The position numbers and the translations under genes were made by a program. A stretch of DNA of 64,000 nucleotides. It comes from Bacillus niameyensis (GTDB lineage: Bacteria; Bacillota; Bacilli; Bacillales; Bacillaceae_C). Shown piece by piece: positions 50,178 through 61,633 of this stretch. Positions within the stretch are counted from its first letter, which is position 1. Each line of letters begins with the position of its first letter. Below the pieces are notes generated by a model, which was given only the letters and a program-made list of their open reading frames with translations, ran no database searches and was not told the origin of the DNA. The stretch covers positions 1,074,034 to 1,138,033 of the forward strand of contig NZ_LN831197.1 of the NCBI RefSeq assembly GCF_001375535.1. The letters are read 5' to 3'.

Positions 50178-50357
50178 GTGAACGGAATCAAATGGAATTT
50201 TTTTATTCTTGCTACTATTGCAGCCTTGTCCATCGTTGGAATTGGGATATTTTTTGCAGAGAATAGCTCTTTAGGAATGATTATTTGTTTTATACTTTTA
50301 TGTGTTGCAATGATGTACGGATTTAAGTCGAAGAAAAAATTGCGACAAGAACGTTAG
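50178..50357 (+). CDS. ylaF: YlaF-like small membrane protein (DUF5325)
   Basis: 59 residues, GTG 50178 after TTGGAGGGG. Two hydrophobic helices (FFILATIAALSIVGIGIFFA, LGMIICFILLCVAMMYGF) and a basic end KSKKKLRQER. Divergent from typA, the position of ylaF in B. subtilis. Function unknown. Confidence 0.8.
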   Translation: MNGIKWNFFILATIAALSIVGIGIFFAENSSLGMIICFILLCVAMMYGFKSKKKLRQER

Positions 50358-50364
50358 TTATAAT

Positions 50365-50403
50365 AAAAAGGCTAAACTATTTATTAGATGGTTTAGCCTT
50401 TTT
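50365..50403. terminator. Bidirectional terminator ylaF/IMPase
   Basis: 13-base arms AAAAAGGCTAAAC / GTTTAGCCTTTTT, 13-base loop. Confidence 0.88.
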
Positions 50404-50405
50404 TG

Positions 50406-51209
50406 TTATAAGTTTTTTAAATATCGGTCAAGAATAACCCCATGAACACCAGGTCTTGCAGCGAGGATCGAACTTTTTTCGAGGATATTAATCTCCTCCC
50501 CAGCAATATTGGTGACAATCCCCCCCAGCTCCTCTATAATAATTTTCCCTGCAGCATAGTCCCATGGTGAAAGACTCATGCTTATATACGCATCCATCCT
50601 TCCTGATGCAACATATGCTAGTTCCATCGCAGCAGAACCATATGATCTTGTCCCACGTACATCATTTAACAAAGAGATGAAAGCTTTAGAAGAATCATTT
50701 CCCACTTTAGAAACGCTTCCAATCCAAAATGGATTTAATCCAATAATAGCTTCTTCAATACGTCCCTCTTGAAGTAAAGGAAGCTTTACATCATTAAAAT
50801 AAGCTCCTTCACCAGCTATCGCGTAGTATAACTCATCTAGAATAACATCATAAAGGTATCCAAGCTTACCGACACCATTTTCATAAATACCAATAGAAAT
50901 AAAAAAGTTCCTTTTTTGGTGAACAAAATTCATAGTCCCGTCAATTGGATCGATGAGCCAAACAATCCCATCTAAAGTTTCTATAATATCTCCAAACCCT
51001 TCTTCTCCAATGATCCTATGGGTAGGATAATGACTATGAATGTTATGTACAAAAAATTGCTCTGTTTCTTTATCTACATTTGTTACAAGATCATTTGCAT
51101 TAGCTTTCGTATCAATCGCTAATTTTGTTTGTAATGAGGTTAATATTGCATTTCTTGCTTCCTTTAACCATTGTTTTACATGTTGATCAATATGAATCCA
51201 ATTATTCAA
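50406..51209 (-). CDS. Inositol monophosphatase family protein (YktC-like)
   Basis: 267 residues from TTG 51209 (TGGAGG eight bases upstream). Metal site motifs: EEGFGD, WLIDPIDGTMNF and SPWDYAAGKIIIEELGG. Hydrolyses inositol or related sugar phosphates (possibly NADP phosphate in relatives). In B. subtilis yktC lies at this locus. Confidence 0.93.
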   Translation of the reverse strand: MNNWIHIDQHVKQWLKEARNAILTSLQTKLAIDTKANANDLVTNVDKETEQFFVHNIHSHYPTHRIIGEEGFGDIIETLDGIVWLIDPIDGTMNFVHQKRNFFISIGIYENGVGKLGYLYDVILDELYYAIAGEGAYFNDVKLPLLQEGRIEEAIIGLNPFWIGSVSKVGNDSSKAFISLLNDVRGTRSYGSAAMELAYVASGRMDAYISMSLSPWDYAAGKIIIEELGGIVTNIAGEEINILEKSSILAARPGVHGVILDRYLKNL

Positions 51210-51366
51210 CGCTTTTTCCTCCATCCAAAACCACATATAGTTATCAATAGATTAAACTTTAAGCCATTTCAAGTAAAGTGAATCCGCTTAACAAAGAACG
51301 AACTCCCGTTGTATAAAATGAACGGGAACTCGTTTTCCAGTTATTTAAAGTAACTATATCCTCTAA

Positions 51367-51561
51367 TCATAGAGCATTCAATTTAAGCAATTCTTCCCTT
51401 AGTTTCTCAAGTTTACGTTTTGAACTAGACTTTTTGTCTTCATTTCCTTCTTGCAATGCTTCATATAGAACAGCTAACTCATAATTTAGTTCCAAGCGAA
51501 GTACAGCAAGTCTTTGGTTATTTAGGTTTTTTCTTCGATATGCATGCTTCACTTGTTTCAC
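51367..51561 (-). CDS. Small helical protein (YkzI-like by position)
   Basis: 64 residues: VKHAYRRKNLNNQRLAVLRLE, with a charged coiled coil and Lys/Ser-rich middle (NEDKKSSSKRKLEKLREELL). Lies between the IMPase and UPF0223 genes, where ykzI is found in B. subtilis. No function known. Confidence 0.65.
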   Translation of the reverse strand: MKQVKHAYRRKNLNNQRLAVLRLELNYELAVLYEALQEGNEDKKSSSKRKLEKLREELLKLNAL

Positions 51562-51733
51562 AGAAGAAACACCCCTTTAGTGATTTATTCATTTTTCAAC
51601 TTTCGGGAATGACTTATTATAATGTATGTGACATTATGACATGAGGAACAAATATGTGTGTATACCCATATACTGGAAATTTGTCGAAAAAAGCACTTTC
51701 TCTTTTTTACCCTATATTATACAAAAATAAACA

Positions 51734-52012
51734 TTATTCTGATCTCATTCGGATGAGCTCATTTGATTGCGAGCTTTTAGCCTTCTGTATAGTTTTATAC
51801 AAGGAATACCCACTGGCTTCTTCAAATTCACGTCCATATTTTTTCTCTTCTGCAATACTTGGCACAATCATTTTAAACTTCCGATAAGATTGCATTAACT
51901 CATCTCGATTAATTCCCATTTCATAAGCCTTTTCAACGATTTGAAAAAATTGAATCACCTCTATCACTTCATCGCTAGACCAATCCATCGAAAACGGATA
52001 TTGATATTCCAA
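51734..52012 (-). CDS. yktA: UPF0223-family protein
   Basis: 92 residues: YQYPFSMDWSSDEVIEVIQF, AYEMGINRDELMQSYRKFK, REFEEASGYSLYKTIQKAKS. This is the UPF0223 (YktA) signature. Function unknown. Confidence 0.92.
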   Translation of the reverse strand: MEYQYPFSMDWSSDEVIEVIQFFQIVEKAYEMGINRDELMQSYRKFKMIVPSIAEEKKYGREFEEASGYSLYKTIQKAKSSQSNELIRMRSE

Positions 52013-52136
52013 AATACCTCACCCCTTTTATTCTAATAATAGTATCTGTTTCCAAGATACTTCATATTCTGCCTTTTATTTTCTTATTATTATTTTAAAA
52101 AGCCTTTTTAGACTATCTCAATATATCAGGGAGACT

Positions 52137-52994
52137 TCATTCCGGATCTCTTTGAGTTTTTATTAAACTCGGATCAACAGTTTCATACCCCTTTTCTCTT
52201 AAACCAATCACAATTTCCTCTAATGCAGCATTAGTCCACTCTCTATCATGCATAAGAAGATTAGCACCATTCACTAATAATTCCGTATTCACCATAATAT
52301 CTGCAATGCTCTCTTTTGTCATGTACTCCTTATTCCAATCATATCCGAAGGACCAATTCATCAACAGCATTTGTTCGTTTTCAGCAATCTTTTTACTTAC
52401 ATCCGTATTTTTGCCAAATGGAGCGCGAAAGAACTTTGGTCGTTCACCTGTAAGCACTTCTATTTTCTCATTAACCGATAAAATTTCCTTTTCTTGTTCC
52501 TTTGCAGATAGAGTCGTTAAATCAGCATGAGAATATGTATGGTTTCCTATTTCAAAACCCAGTTCATATATTTCTTTTATAATTTTCTCCTTTTCTGATG
52601 TGTCAATCAAATGCCCATTCACGAAAAAAATGGCAGAGGCGTCTAACTTTTTAAGTGTTTTCGCCATTTCCAATGCATATTGATCAGGAGCATCATCAAT
52701 TGTTAGTAACACTACTTTAGGGTTCGCATCGGAAATAGGTACAATGGAATATACATCATTCACCATATATTTCGGCTCCACTGTCCCTGCTTCTAACTCT
52801 TCATTTTTTTCCGCATTATTATCTATTTCTTGTTCCGGCTCTACTTTTTCTTCTTGCCTGTCCATATCCTTCGTGTGATCATCCGTGTTAAGAGCTGATG
52901 ATTCCTGATTATTTTTTGGGATACTAGGTGGCTTTTGATCCCCACATCCCGCTAAAGTGAAGCTTGCAATAAGTATAATAATAAGCGTTCTCAT
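52137..52994 (-). CDS. Polysaccharide deacetylase lipoprotein
   Basis: 285 residues. Lipobox LAGC after a short signal peptide, an acidic linker to about 70, then a NodB domain: TIDDAPDQYA (Asp metal motif), NHTYSHADL (HxxxH), RAPFGKN, LMHDREWT. Likely removes acetyl groups from wall peptidoglycan at the cell surface. TIDDAP differs from the usual TFDDGP. Monocistronic between a small membrane gene and UPF0223. Confidence 0.88.
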   Translation of the reverse strand: MRTLIIILIASFTLAGCGDQKPPSIPKNNQESSALNTDDHTKDMDRQEEKVEPEQEIDNNAEKNEELEAGTVEPKYMVNDVYSIVPISDANPKVVLLTIDDAPDQYALEMAKTLKKLDASAIFFVNGHLIDTSEKEKIIKEIYELGFEIGNHTYSHADLTTLSAKEQEKEILSVNEKIEVLTGERPKFFRAPFGKNTDVSKKIAENEQMLLMNWSFGYDWNKEYMTKESIADIMVNTELLVNGANLLMHDREWTNAALEEIVIGLREKGYETVDPSLIKTQRDPE

Positions 52995-53042
52995 TCAAGT
53001 ACCTCCCGAAATAAATCCGCCGCTATATAAAGACTTTTTATA

Positions 53043-53294
53043 TTAACCTACAAATATTAATTGAAGGGTTAAGTTAATTAACCCGTATGCAAAAATACTT
53101 AAAAGTGTAACAATAAATGTCCTTCGATTCGACTCTACAATTTTCTTCGTAATAATAAATGCCAAATAAAAGAAAGCTGCAAATATCAATATTCTTGACA
53201 CAACATGATCCTTTCCAGATAGCCATTGAGCTAAATGGAAACCGCTCCAAAACATTAACTGAATGATTGTAGCTACATAAGTTTTTACTATCAT
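53043..53294 (-). CDS. Hypothetical 83-residue membrane protein
   Basis: Three hydrophobic helices (VKTYVATIIQLMFWSGFHLA, ILIFAAFFYLAFIITKKIV, IVTLLSIFAYGLINLTLQLI). Upstream of the deacetylase gene by 49 bases. Not recognised. Confidence 0.7.
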   Translation of the reverse strand: MIVKTYVATIIQLMFWSGFHLAQWLSGKDHVVSRILIFAAFFYLAFIITKKIVESNRRTFIVTLLSIFAYGLINLTLQLIFVG

Positions 53295-53434
53295 TCGAAC
53301 ATCATTCCTTTTACAGGCTTTTCTATTGATAGTATGCAGTTATAAGCCGAAACAAAACAGAAAAGCGCAAGGCGTTCTAACGTGAAACATGATGAGTCCT
53401 TAAGGAGAATCGATGTTAACATAAAAAAAAGAAA

Positions 53435-53479
53435 AGGAGGCTTTTTCCAAGAGCCATTGGCAACAGGAAAAAGCCTCCT
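53435..53479 (-). terminator. Terminator of the pdh operon
   Basis: 14-base arms AGGAGGCTTTTTCC / GGAAAAAGCCTCCT, followed on the minus strand by TTTTCTTTTTTTTATG. The 53295-53434 stretch between it and the next gene holds no gene. Confidence 0.92.
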
Positions 53480-53492
53480 AAATTATAAAAAC

Positions 53493-54905
53493 TTATTTAA
53501 CAATATGGATAGGCGTACCTAATGCAACCTCTGCTGCTTCCATCGTAATTTCTCCCAATGTTGGGTGAGCATGAATCGTCATCGCAATATCTTCAGCTGT
53601 CATACCAGCTTCAATAGCTAGGCCAAGCTCTGAAATCATATCAGAAGCACTTGCTCCAGCAATTTGAGCACCGATTACTAAGCCATCTTCCTTGCGAGTA
53701 ATAAGCTTCATGAAACCATCTGTACTATTAAGAGATAAAGCACGACCATTAGCCGCAAACGGGAATTTGGCAGCTATTATATCTAAACCTTCATCTTTAG
53801 CTTGTTTTTCAGTATAACCAACTGTTGCTAATTCCGGTTCAGAGAATACAACTGCTGGAATTCCTAGATAATCAATTTCAGATGTATGGCCTGATATCGC
53901 TTCAGCGGCAATTTTAGCTTCATAAGAAGCCTTATGAGCAAGTTGCGGGCCTTCCACAATGTCACCAATAGCATAAATACTTGAAACGTTCGTGCGGCAT
54001 TGTTTGTCAGTTTTAATGACACCACGGTCAGTCACTTCAACACCGACTTGTTCCAAACCTAATTCATCTGTATTAGGACGGCGGCCAACTGTTACAAGTA
54101 CATAATCAGCTTCGATTGTTTTAGTTTCACCTTTAGCTTCATAAGTAACAACTACACCATCTTCTTTTTCTTCCACACCTTTTGCTAGTGCATTTGTAAC
54201 TATTTCCGCACCTTTATTTTTAAGAGTGCGAGCAACAAGATTAGACATTTGCTTTTCAAATGCACCTGCAAATAGTTCTGCACTACCTTCAAGAACAGTT
54301 ACTTCAGTACCAAAATTAGCATACGCAGTTCCAAGTTCAACTCCAATTACTCCGCCACCAATTACTACAAGTTTTTTCGGTAATTCCGGCAAATTAAGTG
54401 CACCAGTAGAATTGATTACTCGGTTCGAAAACTTAAATGTTGGAATTTCAATTGGACGAGAGCCAGTAGCAATAATCGCATTTTTAAAAGTATAAGTTTG
54501 AGCTGAATTGTCATCCATAACTCGAAGTGTATTAGCATCAACAAAGTATGCTTCACCTTTAACGATATCAACTTTATTACCTTTTAATAAACCACCAACT
54601 CCGCCAGTTAATTTATTAACTACGCTGCCTTTCCACTCTTGAACTTTAGAAAAGTCAACAGTAACGTTTTCAGCAGTAATACCGAACTCTGCAGATTCTT
54701 TAGCTGTTTCATAACGATGACTAGCGGCAATTAAAGCTTTGGATGGGATACAACCAACGTTTAGGCATACTCCCCCTAGTTCACCCTTTTCTACAATAGT
54801 TACCTTTTGACCTAGCTGAGCAGCTCTAATAGCTGCTACATATCCACCAGGTCCTGCTCCGATGACAATTGTATCTGTTTCAATTGGAAAATCTCCTACT
54901 ACCAT
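53493..54905 (-). CDS. pdhD: Dihydrolipoamide dehydrogenase (E3 of pyruvate dehydrogenase)
   Basis: 470 residues. FAD motif [17 protein letters not shown], redox disulfide [16 protein letters not shown] motif [12 protein letters not shown], and the C-terminal HAHPTLGE with the catalytic His-Glu. Reoxidises lipoate on E2 using NAD. Very close to B. subtilis PdhD. Last gene of pdhABCD, two bases after pdhC. Confidence 0.98.
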   Translation of the reverse strand: MVVGDFPIETDTIVIGAGPGGYVAAIRAAQLGQKVTIVEKGELGGVCLNVGCIPSKALIAASHRYETAKESAEFGITAENVTVDFSKVQEWKGSVVNKLTGGVGGLLKGNKVDIVKGEAYFVDANTLRVMDDNSAQTYTFKNAIIATGSRPIEIPTFKFSNRVINSTGALNLPELPKKLVVIGGGVIGVELGTAYANFGTEVTVLEGSAELFAGAFEKQMSNLVARTLKNKGAEIVTNALAKGVEEKEDGVVVTYEAKGETKTIEADYVLVTVGRRPNTDELGLEQVGVEVTDRGVIKTDKQCRTNVSSIYAIGDIVEGPQLAHKASYEAKIAAEAISGHTSEIDYLGIPAVVFSEPELATVGYTEKQAKDEGLDIIAAKFPFAANGRALSLNSTDGFMKLITRKEDGLVIGAQIAGASASDMISELGLAIEAGMTAEDIAMTIHAHPTLGEITMEAAEVALGTPIHIVK

Positions 54906-54907
54906 TA

Positions 54908-56194
54908 TTACCCCTCCATTAATAAAAGTTCAGGATCATTTAGCAAACGTTTAATGTGATTCATTGCATTTTGCGCTGTTGCTCCATCGATCATTCTGTG
55001 GTCGAAGCTTAGTGATAGTGCTAAGACAGGGGCCGCAATGATTTCTCCATTTGAAACAACTGCTTTTTCAGCGATTCTACCAATACCAAGAATAGCTACT
55101 TCAGGATGATTAATGACTGGTGTAAACCATTGTCCACCAGCAGAACCGATATTTGAAATAGTACATGAAGCACCTTTCATTTCATTTGGTGCTAGTTTTC
55201 CATCGCGTGCTTTTACAGCCAATTCATTAATTTCGTTTGAAATGCTGAAGACAGATTTTGCATCGGCATTTTTAACAACTGGAACTAATAAGCCTTTTTC
55301 TGTATCTGCAGCTATACCAATGTTGTAATAATGCTTATGAATAATTTCTCCCGCTGCATCATCTAATGATGTGTTAAGAGCCGGATATTCACGAAGTGCA
55401 CTTACAAGTGCTTTTACTACATATGGAAGGAATGTAAGCTTAATACCTTTTTCTGCAGCAACTTCTTTGAATTTCTTACGGTGAGCAACAAGTTTTGACA
55501 CTTCTATTTCATCCATCAAAGTAACATGTGGTGCAGTATGCTTGGAGTTAACCATAGCCTTTGCAATAGCTTTACGTATTCCACTCATTTTTTCACGAGT
55601 TTCAGGGAATTCACCTTCAGGAATAGCAACTGGTCCAGTAGCCTTCGCTGTTTCTTGTGCAGGAGCAGCTTCTGCAGTTTTAGCAGCAGTTGTACCACCA
55701 CTTAAGAATGCATCAATATCCTCTTTTAATACTCTGCTATTCTTGCCACTGCCAGTTACTTGATGAATGTTAACACCTTTTTCTCTTGCATACTTTCTAA
55801 CCGAAGGCATCGCAATAACACGATCATTAGAATCAACTTCTTCAGCAGATTGAGCTTCTTGGGAAGCAGCTGCTTCAGGTTTTGTTTCTACTTTTTCTTC
55901 AGTCTTAGTTGTTTCCTCTTCAGCGTGATCTCCTTTAAATTGAAGATCTTCATATCCAGGAGCGTCAAATTTGATTAGAACTTGACCAACAGTAGCGGTT
56001 GTTCCTTCCTCAACAAGAACTTCTTCTACAGTTCCTGTAACTGGTGATGGAATTTCAACTACAGCTTTATCATTTTGGACCTCGCATAATACGTCGTCTT
56101 CCTCAACCTTGTCACCTGGCTTTACAAACCATTTAACAATATCGCCTTCATGAATTCCTTCTCCGATGTCTGGCATTTTAAATTCAAATGACAC
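54908..56194 (-). CDS. pdhC: Dihydrolipoamide acetyltransferase (E2)
   Basis: 428 residues. One lipoyl domain ([17 protein letters not shown], lipoylated Lys), an E3-binding domain ([15 protein letters not shown]) and an acyltransferase domain ending [14 protein letters not shown] with the catalytic His-Asp. GTG 56194, nine bases after AGGAGG; the frame runs further to 56203. Core of the complex. Confidence 0.97.
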   Translation of the reverse strand: MSFEFKMPDIGEGIHEGDIVKWFVKPGDKVEEDDVLCEVQNDKAVVEIPSPVTGTVEEVLVEEGTTATVGQVLIKFDAPGYEDLQFKGDHAEEETTKTEEKVETKPEAAASQEAQSAEEVDSNDRVIAMPSVRKYAREKGVNIHQVTGSGKNSRVLKEDIDAFLSGGTTAAKTAEAAPAQETAKATGPVAIPEGEFPETREKMSGIRKAIAKAMVNSKHTAPHVTLMDEIEVSKLVAHRKKFKEVAAEKGIKLTFLPYVVKALVSALREYPALNTSLDDAAGEIIHKHYYNIGIAADTEKGLLVPVVKNADAKSVFSISNEINELAVKARDGKLAPNEMKGASCTISNIGSAGGQWFTPVINHPEVAILGIGRIAEKAVVSNGEIIAAPVLALSLSFDHRMIDGATAQNAMNHIKRLLNDPELLLMEG

Positions 56195-56246
56195 GATCTT
56201 CACCCTCCTGTTTAATTCATGATAATCTTGATAGTAAAATTACTTA

Positions 56247-57224
56247 TTAAAATTCAAGTACTTTTTTAGCTGTTTCAATGATGTCTTTATGATTAGGAAG
56301 CCATACAGCTTCAGCTTGAGAGAATGGATATACAGTATCAGGTGCTGTAACTCTAAGTACCGGTGCTTCTAGACTCAAAATGGCACGCTCTGTAATTTCA
56401 GAAACAATATTAGCAGCAATTCCTGCTTGTTTTTGCGCTTCTTGTACAACAATAGCGCGATTTGTTTTTTCCACAGAAGCAATAATTGTCTCTACATCAA
56501 TTGGGCTAATAGTACGAAGATCAATAACTTCAACTGAATGGCCCTCTTTTTCAAGTTCCTCAGCAGCTTTTAATGATTCATGTACCATCGCTCCATAAGT
56601 AACGATTGTTAAGTCGCTTCCTTCTCTCTTAACTTCTGCTTTACCTAGAGGAATTGTGTACTCTTCTTCAGGAACTTCTTGACGGAATGAACGATATAAT
56701 TTCATATGTTCAAGAAAAATAACTGGGTCATTATCCCGAATAGCTGAGATTAAAAGCCCTTTAGCATCATATGGAGTTGATGGTATAACTACTTTTAATC
56801 CCGGTTGTTGTGCTACTAGTCCTTCAAGACTATCAGCATGCAATTCAGGTGTATGAACACCACCGCCAAATGGTGAACGAATTGTTATAGGTGCATTATA
56901 AGTATTTCCAGTACGATATCTCCATCTAGCCATTTGACCATTAACAGAGTCCATTACTTCATAAATAAAACCAAAAAATTGAATTTCAGGAACTGGTCTA
57001 TAACCTTGAGTAGCTAAACCGATCGCAAGTCCACCAATACCTGATTCGGCAAGAGGTGTATCAAATACTCGGTCTTCACCAAATTCTTTTTGAAGTCCTT
57101 CAGTAGCACGGAAAACTCCACCATTTACGCCGACATCTTCTCCAAATACAAGTACGTTTTCATCGTTGCGTAATTCCGTACGAAGGGCATCTGTGATAGC
57201 TTGAATCATAGTCATTTGCGCCAT
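56247..57224 (-). CDS. pdhB: Pyruvate dehydrogenase E1 beta
   Basis: 325 residues: [73 protein letters not shown], all typical E1-beta segments. Forms the alpha2beta2 ThDP enzyme with PdhA; three-base spacing to it. Confidence 0.98.
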   Translation of the reverse strand: MAQMTMIQAITDALRTELRNDENVLVFGEDVGVNGGVFRATEGLQKEFGEDRVFDTPLAESGIGGLAIGLATQGYRPVPEIQFFGFIYEVMDSVNGQMARWRYRTGNTYNAPITIRSPFGGGVHTPELHADSLEGLVAQQPGLKVVIPSTPYDAKGLLISAIRDNDPVIFLEHMKLYRSFRQEVPEEEYTIPLGKAEVKREGSDLTIVTYGAMVHESLKAAEELEKEGHSVEVIDLRTISPIDVETIIASVEKTNRAIVVQEAQKQAGIAANIVSEITERAILSLEAPVLRVTAPDTVYPFSQAEAVWLPNHKDIIETAKKVLEF

Positions 57225-57227
57225 GGC

Positions 57228-58695
<1,468 letters not shown>

Positions 58696-58716
58696 GGAAA
58701 CGCGCCAATCGTTTCC
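58696..58716 (-). terminator. Terminator after ykyA
   Basis: Arms GGAAACG / CGTTTCC with a TTTTTC tail on the minus strand, right after the ykyA stop. Confidence 0.78.
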
Positions 58717-58721
58717 CCTGT

Positions 58722-59378
58722 TTACTCTTCGTTGCTAGTTGAAATTTTGAAACCTGCTGCTTTGTAAAAATCTAACTTTGCTGCATTGAATTTTTCTGTA
58801 GCTTCATTGAACTCTTCATTAGAAATAAGTACAGCTTCATATGCTTTATTGGAGGCTTCAATTTGTTTTTCCAAATCCTCCAGCTTCAAATCTTCCTTTT
58901 TCACCATATCATAAATTTTACGATCCTCAGCTAATCCATTTAAATAGGCTTCATTTAAACTTTCATAAGCATTAAATCTTGTCTTCATTAACTTGTCTAA
59001 TTCTAAGGCCTCATTCTTTAATTTATCATCTTTGATTTTACTTATTTCAGTACTAGCCTTTTCGAACTCTTCTTTAGACTGATTAATCGCTTCTTGCTCT
59101 TTTGTCAAAAGTTTTTCTCTTTCGTCAAGATTAGCAAGAGCATCATCCGCAAGCTGTTGGATTTCATCAAGTTCTTTCATTCCAAGTTCCATAATTTGAT
59201 CGAACAATTCTTTTTCCTTTATCTCCAGTTCTTTCATCGGCTCTTGCTGTTTCTCAAAGTCTACTTCCTTTACGGCAGTTTCTTCGATTATTTGATAAAT
59301 ATTGTCTTCGGGTGATGAACAAGCCGTCATCATCATAATCAAAATAATCATTAATAGACCGTAGATTTGTTTTTTCAT
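58722..59378 (-). CDS. ykyA: YkyA-family lipoprotein
   Basis: 218 residues from ATG 59378 (AGGAGGGG upstream). Lipobox MTAC after a hydrophobic signal, then a long Glu/Lys-rich coiled coil (EIQQLADDALANLDEREKLL...). The YkyA family is a putative cell-wall-binding lipoprotein near def and pdhA in Bacillus. Function unknown. Confidence 0.9.
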   Translation of the reverse strand: MKKQIYGLLMIILIMMMTACSSPEDNIYQIIEETAVKEVDFEKQQEPMKELEIKEKELFDQIMELGMKELDEIQQLADDALANLDEREKLLTKEQEAINQSKEEFEKASTEISKIKDDKLKNEALELDKLMKTRFNAYESLNEAYLNGLAEDRKIYDMVKKEDLKLEDLEKQIEASNKAYEAVLISNEEFNEATEKFNAAKLDFYKAAGFKISTSNEE

Positions 59379-59504
59379 CAAACCCCTCCTATATTCTCCC
59401 ATAAAAAACTATACCTTTCTTCATGAGATTTGACAACATTCGAAAGAATAAATAAGATAATTTTGTATACTTTTTTATAAACTCGAGTTATGAGGAGTGG
59501 TTAG

Positions 59505-60062
59505 ATGATTTTAATGAAAGATATCGTCCGGGAGGGTCATCCCGTCTTAAGACAGGTTGCACACGAGGTCAAAACTCCTCTTACGGAGCAAGACATTAAT
59601 ATTATAAAAGAAATGCAAGAGTTCTTAATAAATAGTCAAGACCCTGAATTAAGCGAAAAATATGATTTGCGGGCTGGAGTCGGACTTGCAGCGCCTCAAA
59701 TAAATATTCCAAAAAGAATGTTTGTTATTTATCTTGAAGACGATGATGAAAGATTATATCAGTACGCTTTAGTTAATCCGAAAATTGTAAGCCATTCTGT
59801 TGAAAAATCTTATTTAACATCGGGAGAGGGCTGTTTATCTGTGGATCGCGATGTCCCTGGATACGTTTTACGACATGCAAGGGTTACGATCAAAGCCTAT
59901 GATGCCCTCTCGGAAAAAGAAGTGAAATTGCGACTTAAAGGATTACCTGCTATCGTTTTTCAACATGAGCTAGATCATTTAAACGGTGTAATGTTTTACG
60001 ATCATATAAATAAAGAGAATCCTTTTCATTTACCAGAAAATGCTATCGCGGTTGAAAATTAG
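59505..60062 (+). CDS. def: Peptide deformylase
   Basis: 185 residues: motif 1 GVGLAAPQI, motif 2 EGCLSV, motif 3 QHELDHLNG with the metal ligands. Removes formyl from nascent Met. Type 2 with the longer insert expected in Firmicutes (B. subtilis DefB/YkrB). Start ATG 59505 after GAGGAGTGG. Confidence 0.97.
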   Translation: MILMKDIVREGHPVLRQVAHEVKTPLTEQDINIIKEMQEFLINSQDPELSEKYDLRAGVGLAAPQINIPKRMFVIYLEDDDERLYQYALVNPKIVSHSVEKSYLTSGEGCLSVDRDVPGYVLRHARVTIKAYDALSEKEVKLRLKGLPAIVFQHELDHLNGVMFYDHINKENPFHLPENAIAVEN

Positions 60063-60123
60063 CATAATAAAGAAAACAACACATCTTTTTTATGATGCAC
60101 ACTATTCACTTTTTAATTCCTAA

Positions 60124-60173
60124 AAAAGCTGTCGAAAGATACGTCTACATCCGTTCTCTCGACAGCCTTTTTA
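60124..60173. terminator. Bidirectional terminator def/ykrA
   Basis: GCTGTCGA / TCGACAGC arms with A- and T-rich flanks between convergent genes. Confidence 0.88.
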
Positions 60174-60176
60174 TGT

Positions 60177-60950
60177 TTACTCTAGCAATCCAACCTTTTT
60201 TAGACCATTTAAAATCCCATCTTTTTCCACATTTGTTGTAATTACATCCGCATGTTCTTTCACAACATCAAGTGCATTCCCCATGGCAATTCCAGTTCCA
60301 ACAAACTGTAGCATTTCAATATCATTCAAGGCATCTCCGAAAGCATAAACATCATTTATTTGAATTCCAAGTCGCTTAATTACCTTTTTAATCCCTTCGG
60401 CTTTTGATCCGCCTTTTGGGATGACATCCATTGATTCTTTATGCCACCTTATAAAGGATTGATGTTCCTCAAAATTTTTAATATAACCTGCTTCTTCTTC
60501 TCTTGCAAAGAGTAGAGCTTGATAAACATCAGATTCTTCGTAAAAACCAGGAGCATACTCTGGATGATCCAGGTGTAATGTCCCTAGACTTTCTGCAATT
60601 CTACTATCATATTCCACATTTGCTTTTAGAGTTGATTCTGTCATATAAACAACTGGATGATTATGCTTAGCGGCCTCCTGCTCCAACTCTTTCAATTCAT
60701 TAGAATCGAGCCGATGAGCATGAACAACTTCATTTTCAAACATAACATACTGGCCATTGAAACAAACATATGACGCAATATTTAATTCTTTTAGTAAAGA
60801 TTGAACCATAAACGGGGCTCTTCCAGTAGCTAAAGCAGTATATACGCCTTTTTTTTGCAAGCTTTTAATTGCTTCTTTAGTAGAAGAAGGTAATTTTTTT
60901 TCAGAATCTAATAAAGTACCATCTATATCAAAAAACACGATTTTATTCAA
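60177..60950 (-). CDS. ykrA: Cof-type HAD hydrolase (YkrA-like)
   Basis: 257 residues from TTG 60950, five bases after AGGTGG (ATG 60959 touches the site). HAD motifs: FFDIDGTLLDSE (nucleophile Asp), ATGRAPFM, KGGSKAEGIKKV and GDALNDIEML. Cof-type cap. Likely a sugar-phosphate or FMN/PLP phosphatase. Convergent with def. Confidence 0.93.
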   Translation of the reverse strand: MNKIVFFDIDGTLLDSEKKLPSSTKEAIKSLQKKGVYTALATGRAPFMVQSLLKELNIASYVCFNGQYVMFENEVVHAHRLDSNELKELEQEAAKHNHPVVYMTESTLKANVEYDSRIAESLGTLHLDHPEYAPGFYEESDVYQALLFAREEEAGYIKNFEEHQSFIRWHKESMDVIPKGGSKAEGIKKVIKRLGIQINDVYAFGDALNDIEMLQFVGTGIAMGNALDVVKEHADVITTNVEKDGILNGLKKVGLLE

Positions 60951-61111
60951 CGCATCCACCTACTTCCAAGTATTTCTATTATAGAGTCATAATAGGTCTT
61001 CACGAAAAGCATATAATAAACATATAAAATGCACAAAAGAAGTGCTTTAGCGATAAGTTGCTTTTACTTTCTTTCTCTATCGGTTAAAATAGAATCAAGG
61101 AGTGATCCACA

Positions 61112-61183
61112 ATGTTTAATAAGCTACGGAAAAAGCTTTTAAAACGGTGGAACGATTTGCTTAGAAAAAAAACGATCGCTTGA
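61112..61183 (+). CDS. 23-residue cationic amphipathic peptide
   Basis: MFNKLRKKLLKRWNDLLRKK then TIA, from ATG 61112 with an excellent AAGGAGTGATCC at proper distance. Nine Lys/Arg and a strong Leu periodicity suggest an amphipathic helix. Followed by a hairpin terminator. Too short for usual annotation. No function known; could be a small membrane-active protein or regulator. Confidence 0.6.
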   Translation: MFNKLRKKLLKRWNDLLRKKTIA

Positions 61184-61206
61184 CGTCCTATTTTTTCATT
61201 CAATCT

Positions 61207-61230
61207 AGCCCCTCTGACAACCGGAGGGCT
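61207..61230 (+). terminator. Terminator of the 23-residue ORF
   Basis: AGCCC(C)TC / GAGGGCT arms after the stop, followed by TATTCTTTATT. Confidence 0.7.
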
Positions 61231-61414
61231 TATTCTTTATTAGAAATAAAAAGTAATTTTTTTTGGCTAGTGCCGAATCTAGCTCCGAAAGATAGATGTC
61301 CTAGTACAGGCGTTGCTTGCTTTTACCCGTAAGGTCGCTTGCGCTTTTTTCAAATACATAGGGATCTTTACAAAAAAACATATATAATGAAATGGAAACA
61401 AGGAGAGATGAAAC
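61231..61414. repeat. Upstream region of rpoY with decayed repeat
   Basis: Contains GGCTAGTGCC, AATCTAGCTCC and GGTCGCTTGCGC pieces like the intergenic repeat at 63638-64000. Also must hold the rpoY-rnjA promoter: TATATAATG at about 61381-61389. No gene. Confidence 0.4.
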
Positions 61415-61633
61415 ATGATTTTCAAAATTTACTATCAAGAAAACAAAGATGAAACTCCCGTTCGCGAAAACACTAAATCAGTGTATATGGAGGCTGAAAG
61501 CGAACGTGATGTCCGCCAAAAGCTAAAAAATCAATCGTTTAATATTGAGTTTATTCAACCTTTAGAAGGTCCCTATCTTGAGTATGAAAAACAAAGTGAA
61601 CACTTTAAACTACAGGAGATTAATGAATCATGA
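61415..61633 (+). CDS. rpoY: RNA polymerase epsilon subunit
   Basis: 72 residues: [52 protein letters not shown], the YkzG/RpoY signature. Nonessential RNA polymerase subunit of Firmicutes. Overlaps rnjA by four bases, as in B. subtilis. Confidence 0.95.
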   Translation: MIFKIYYQENKDETPVRENTKSVYMEAESERDVRQKLKNQSFNIEFIQPLEGPYLEYEKQSEHFKLQEINES

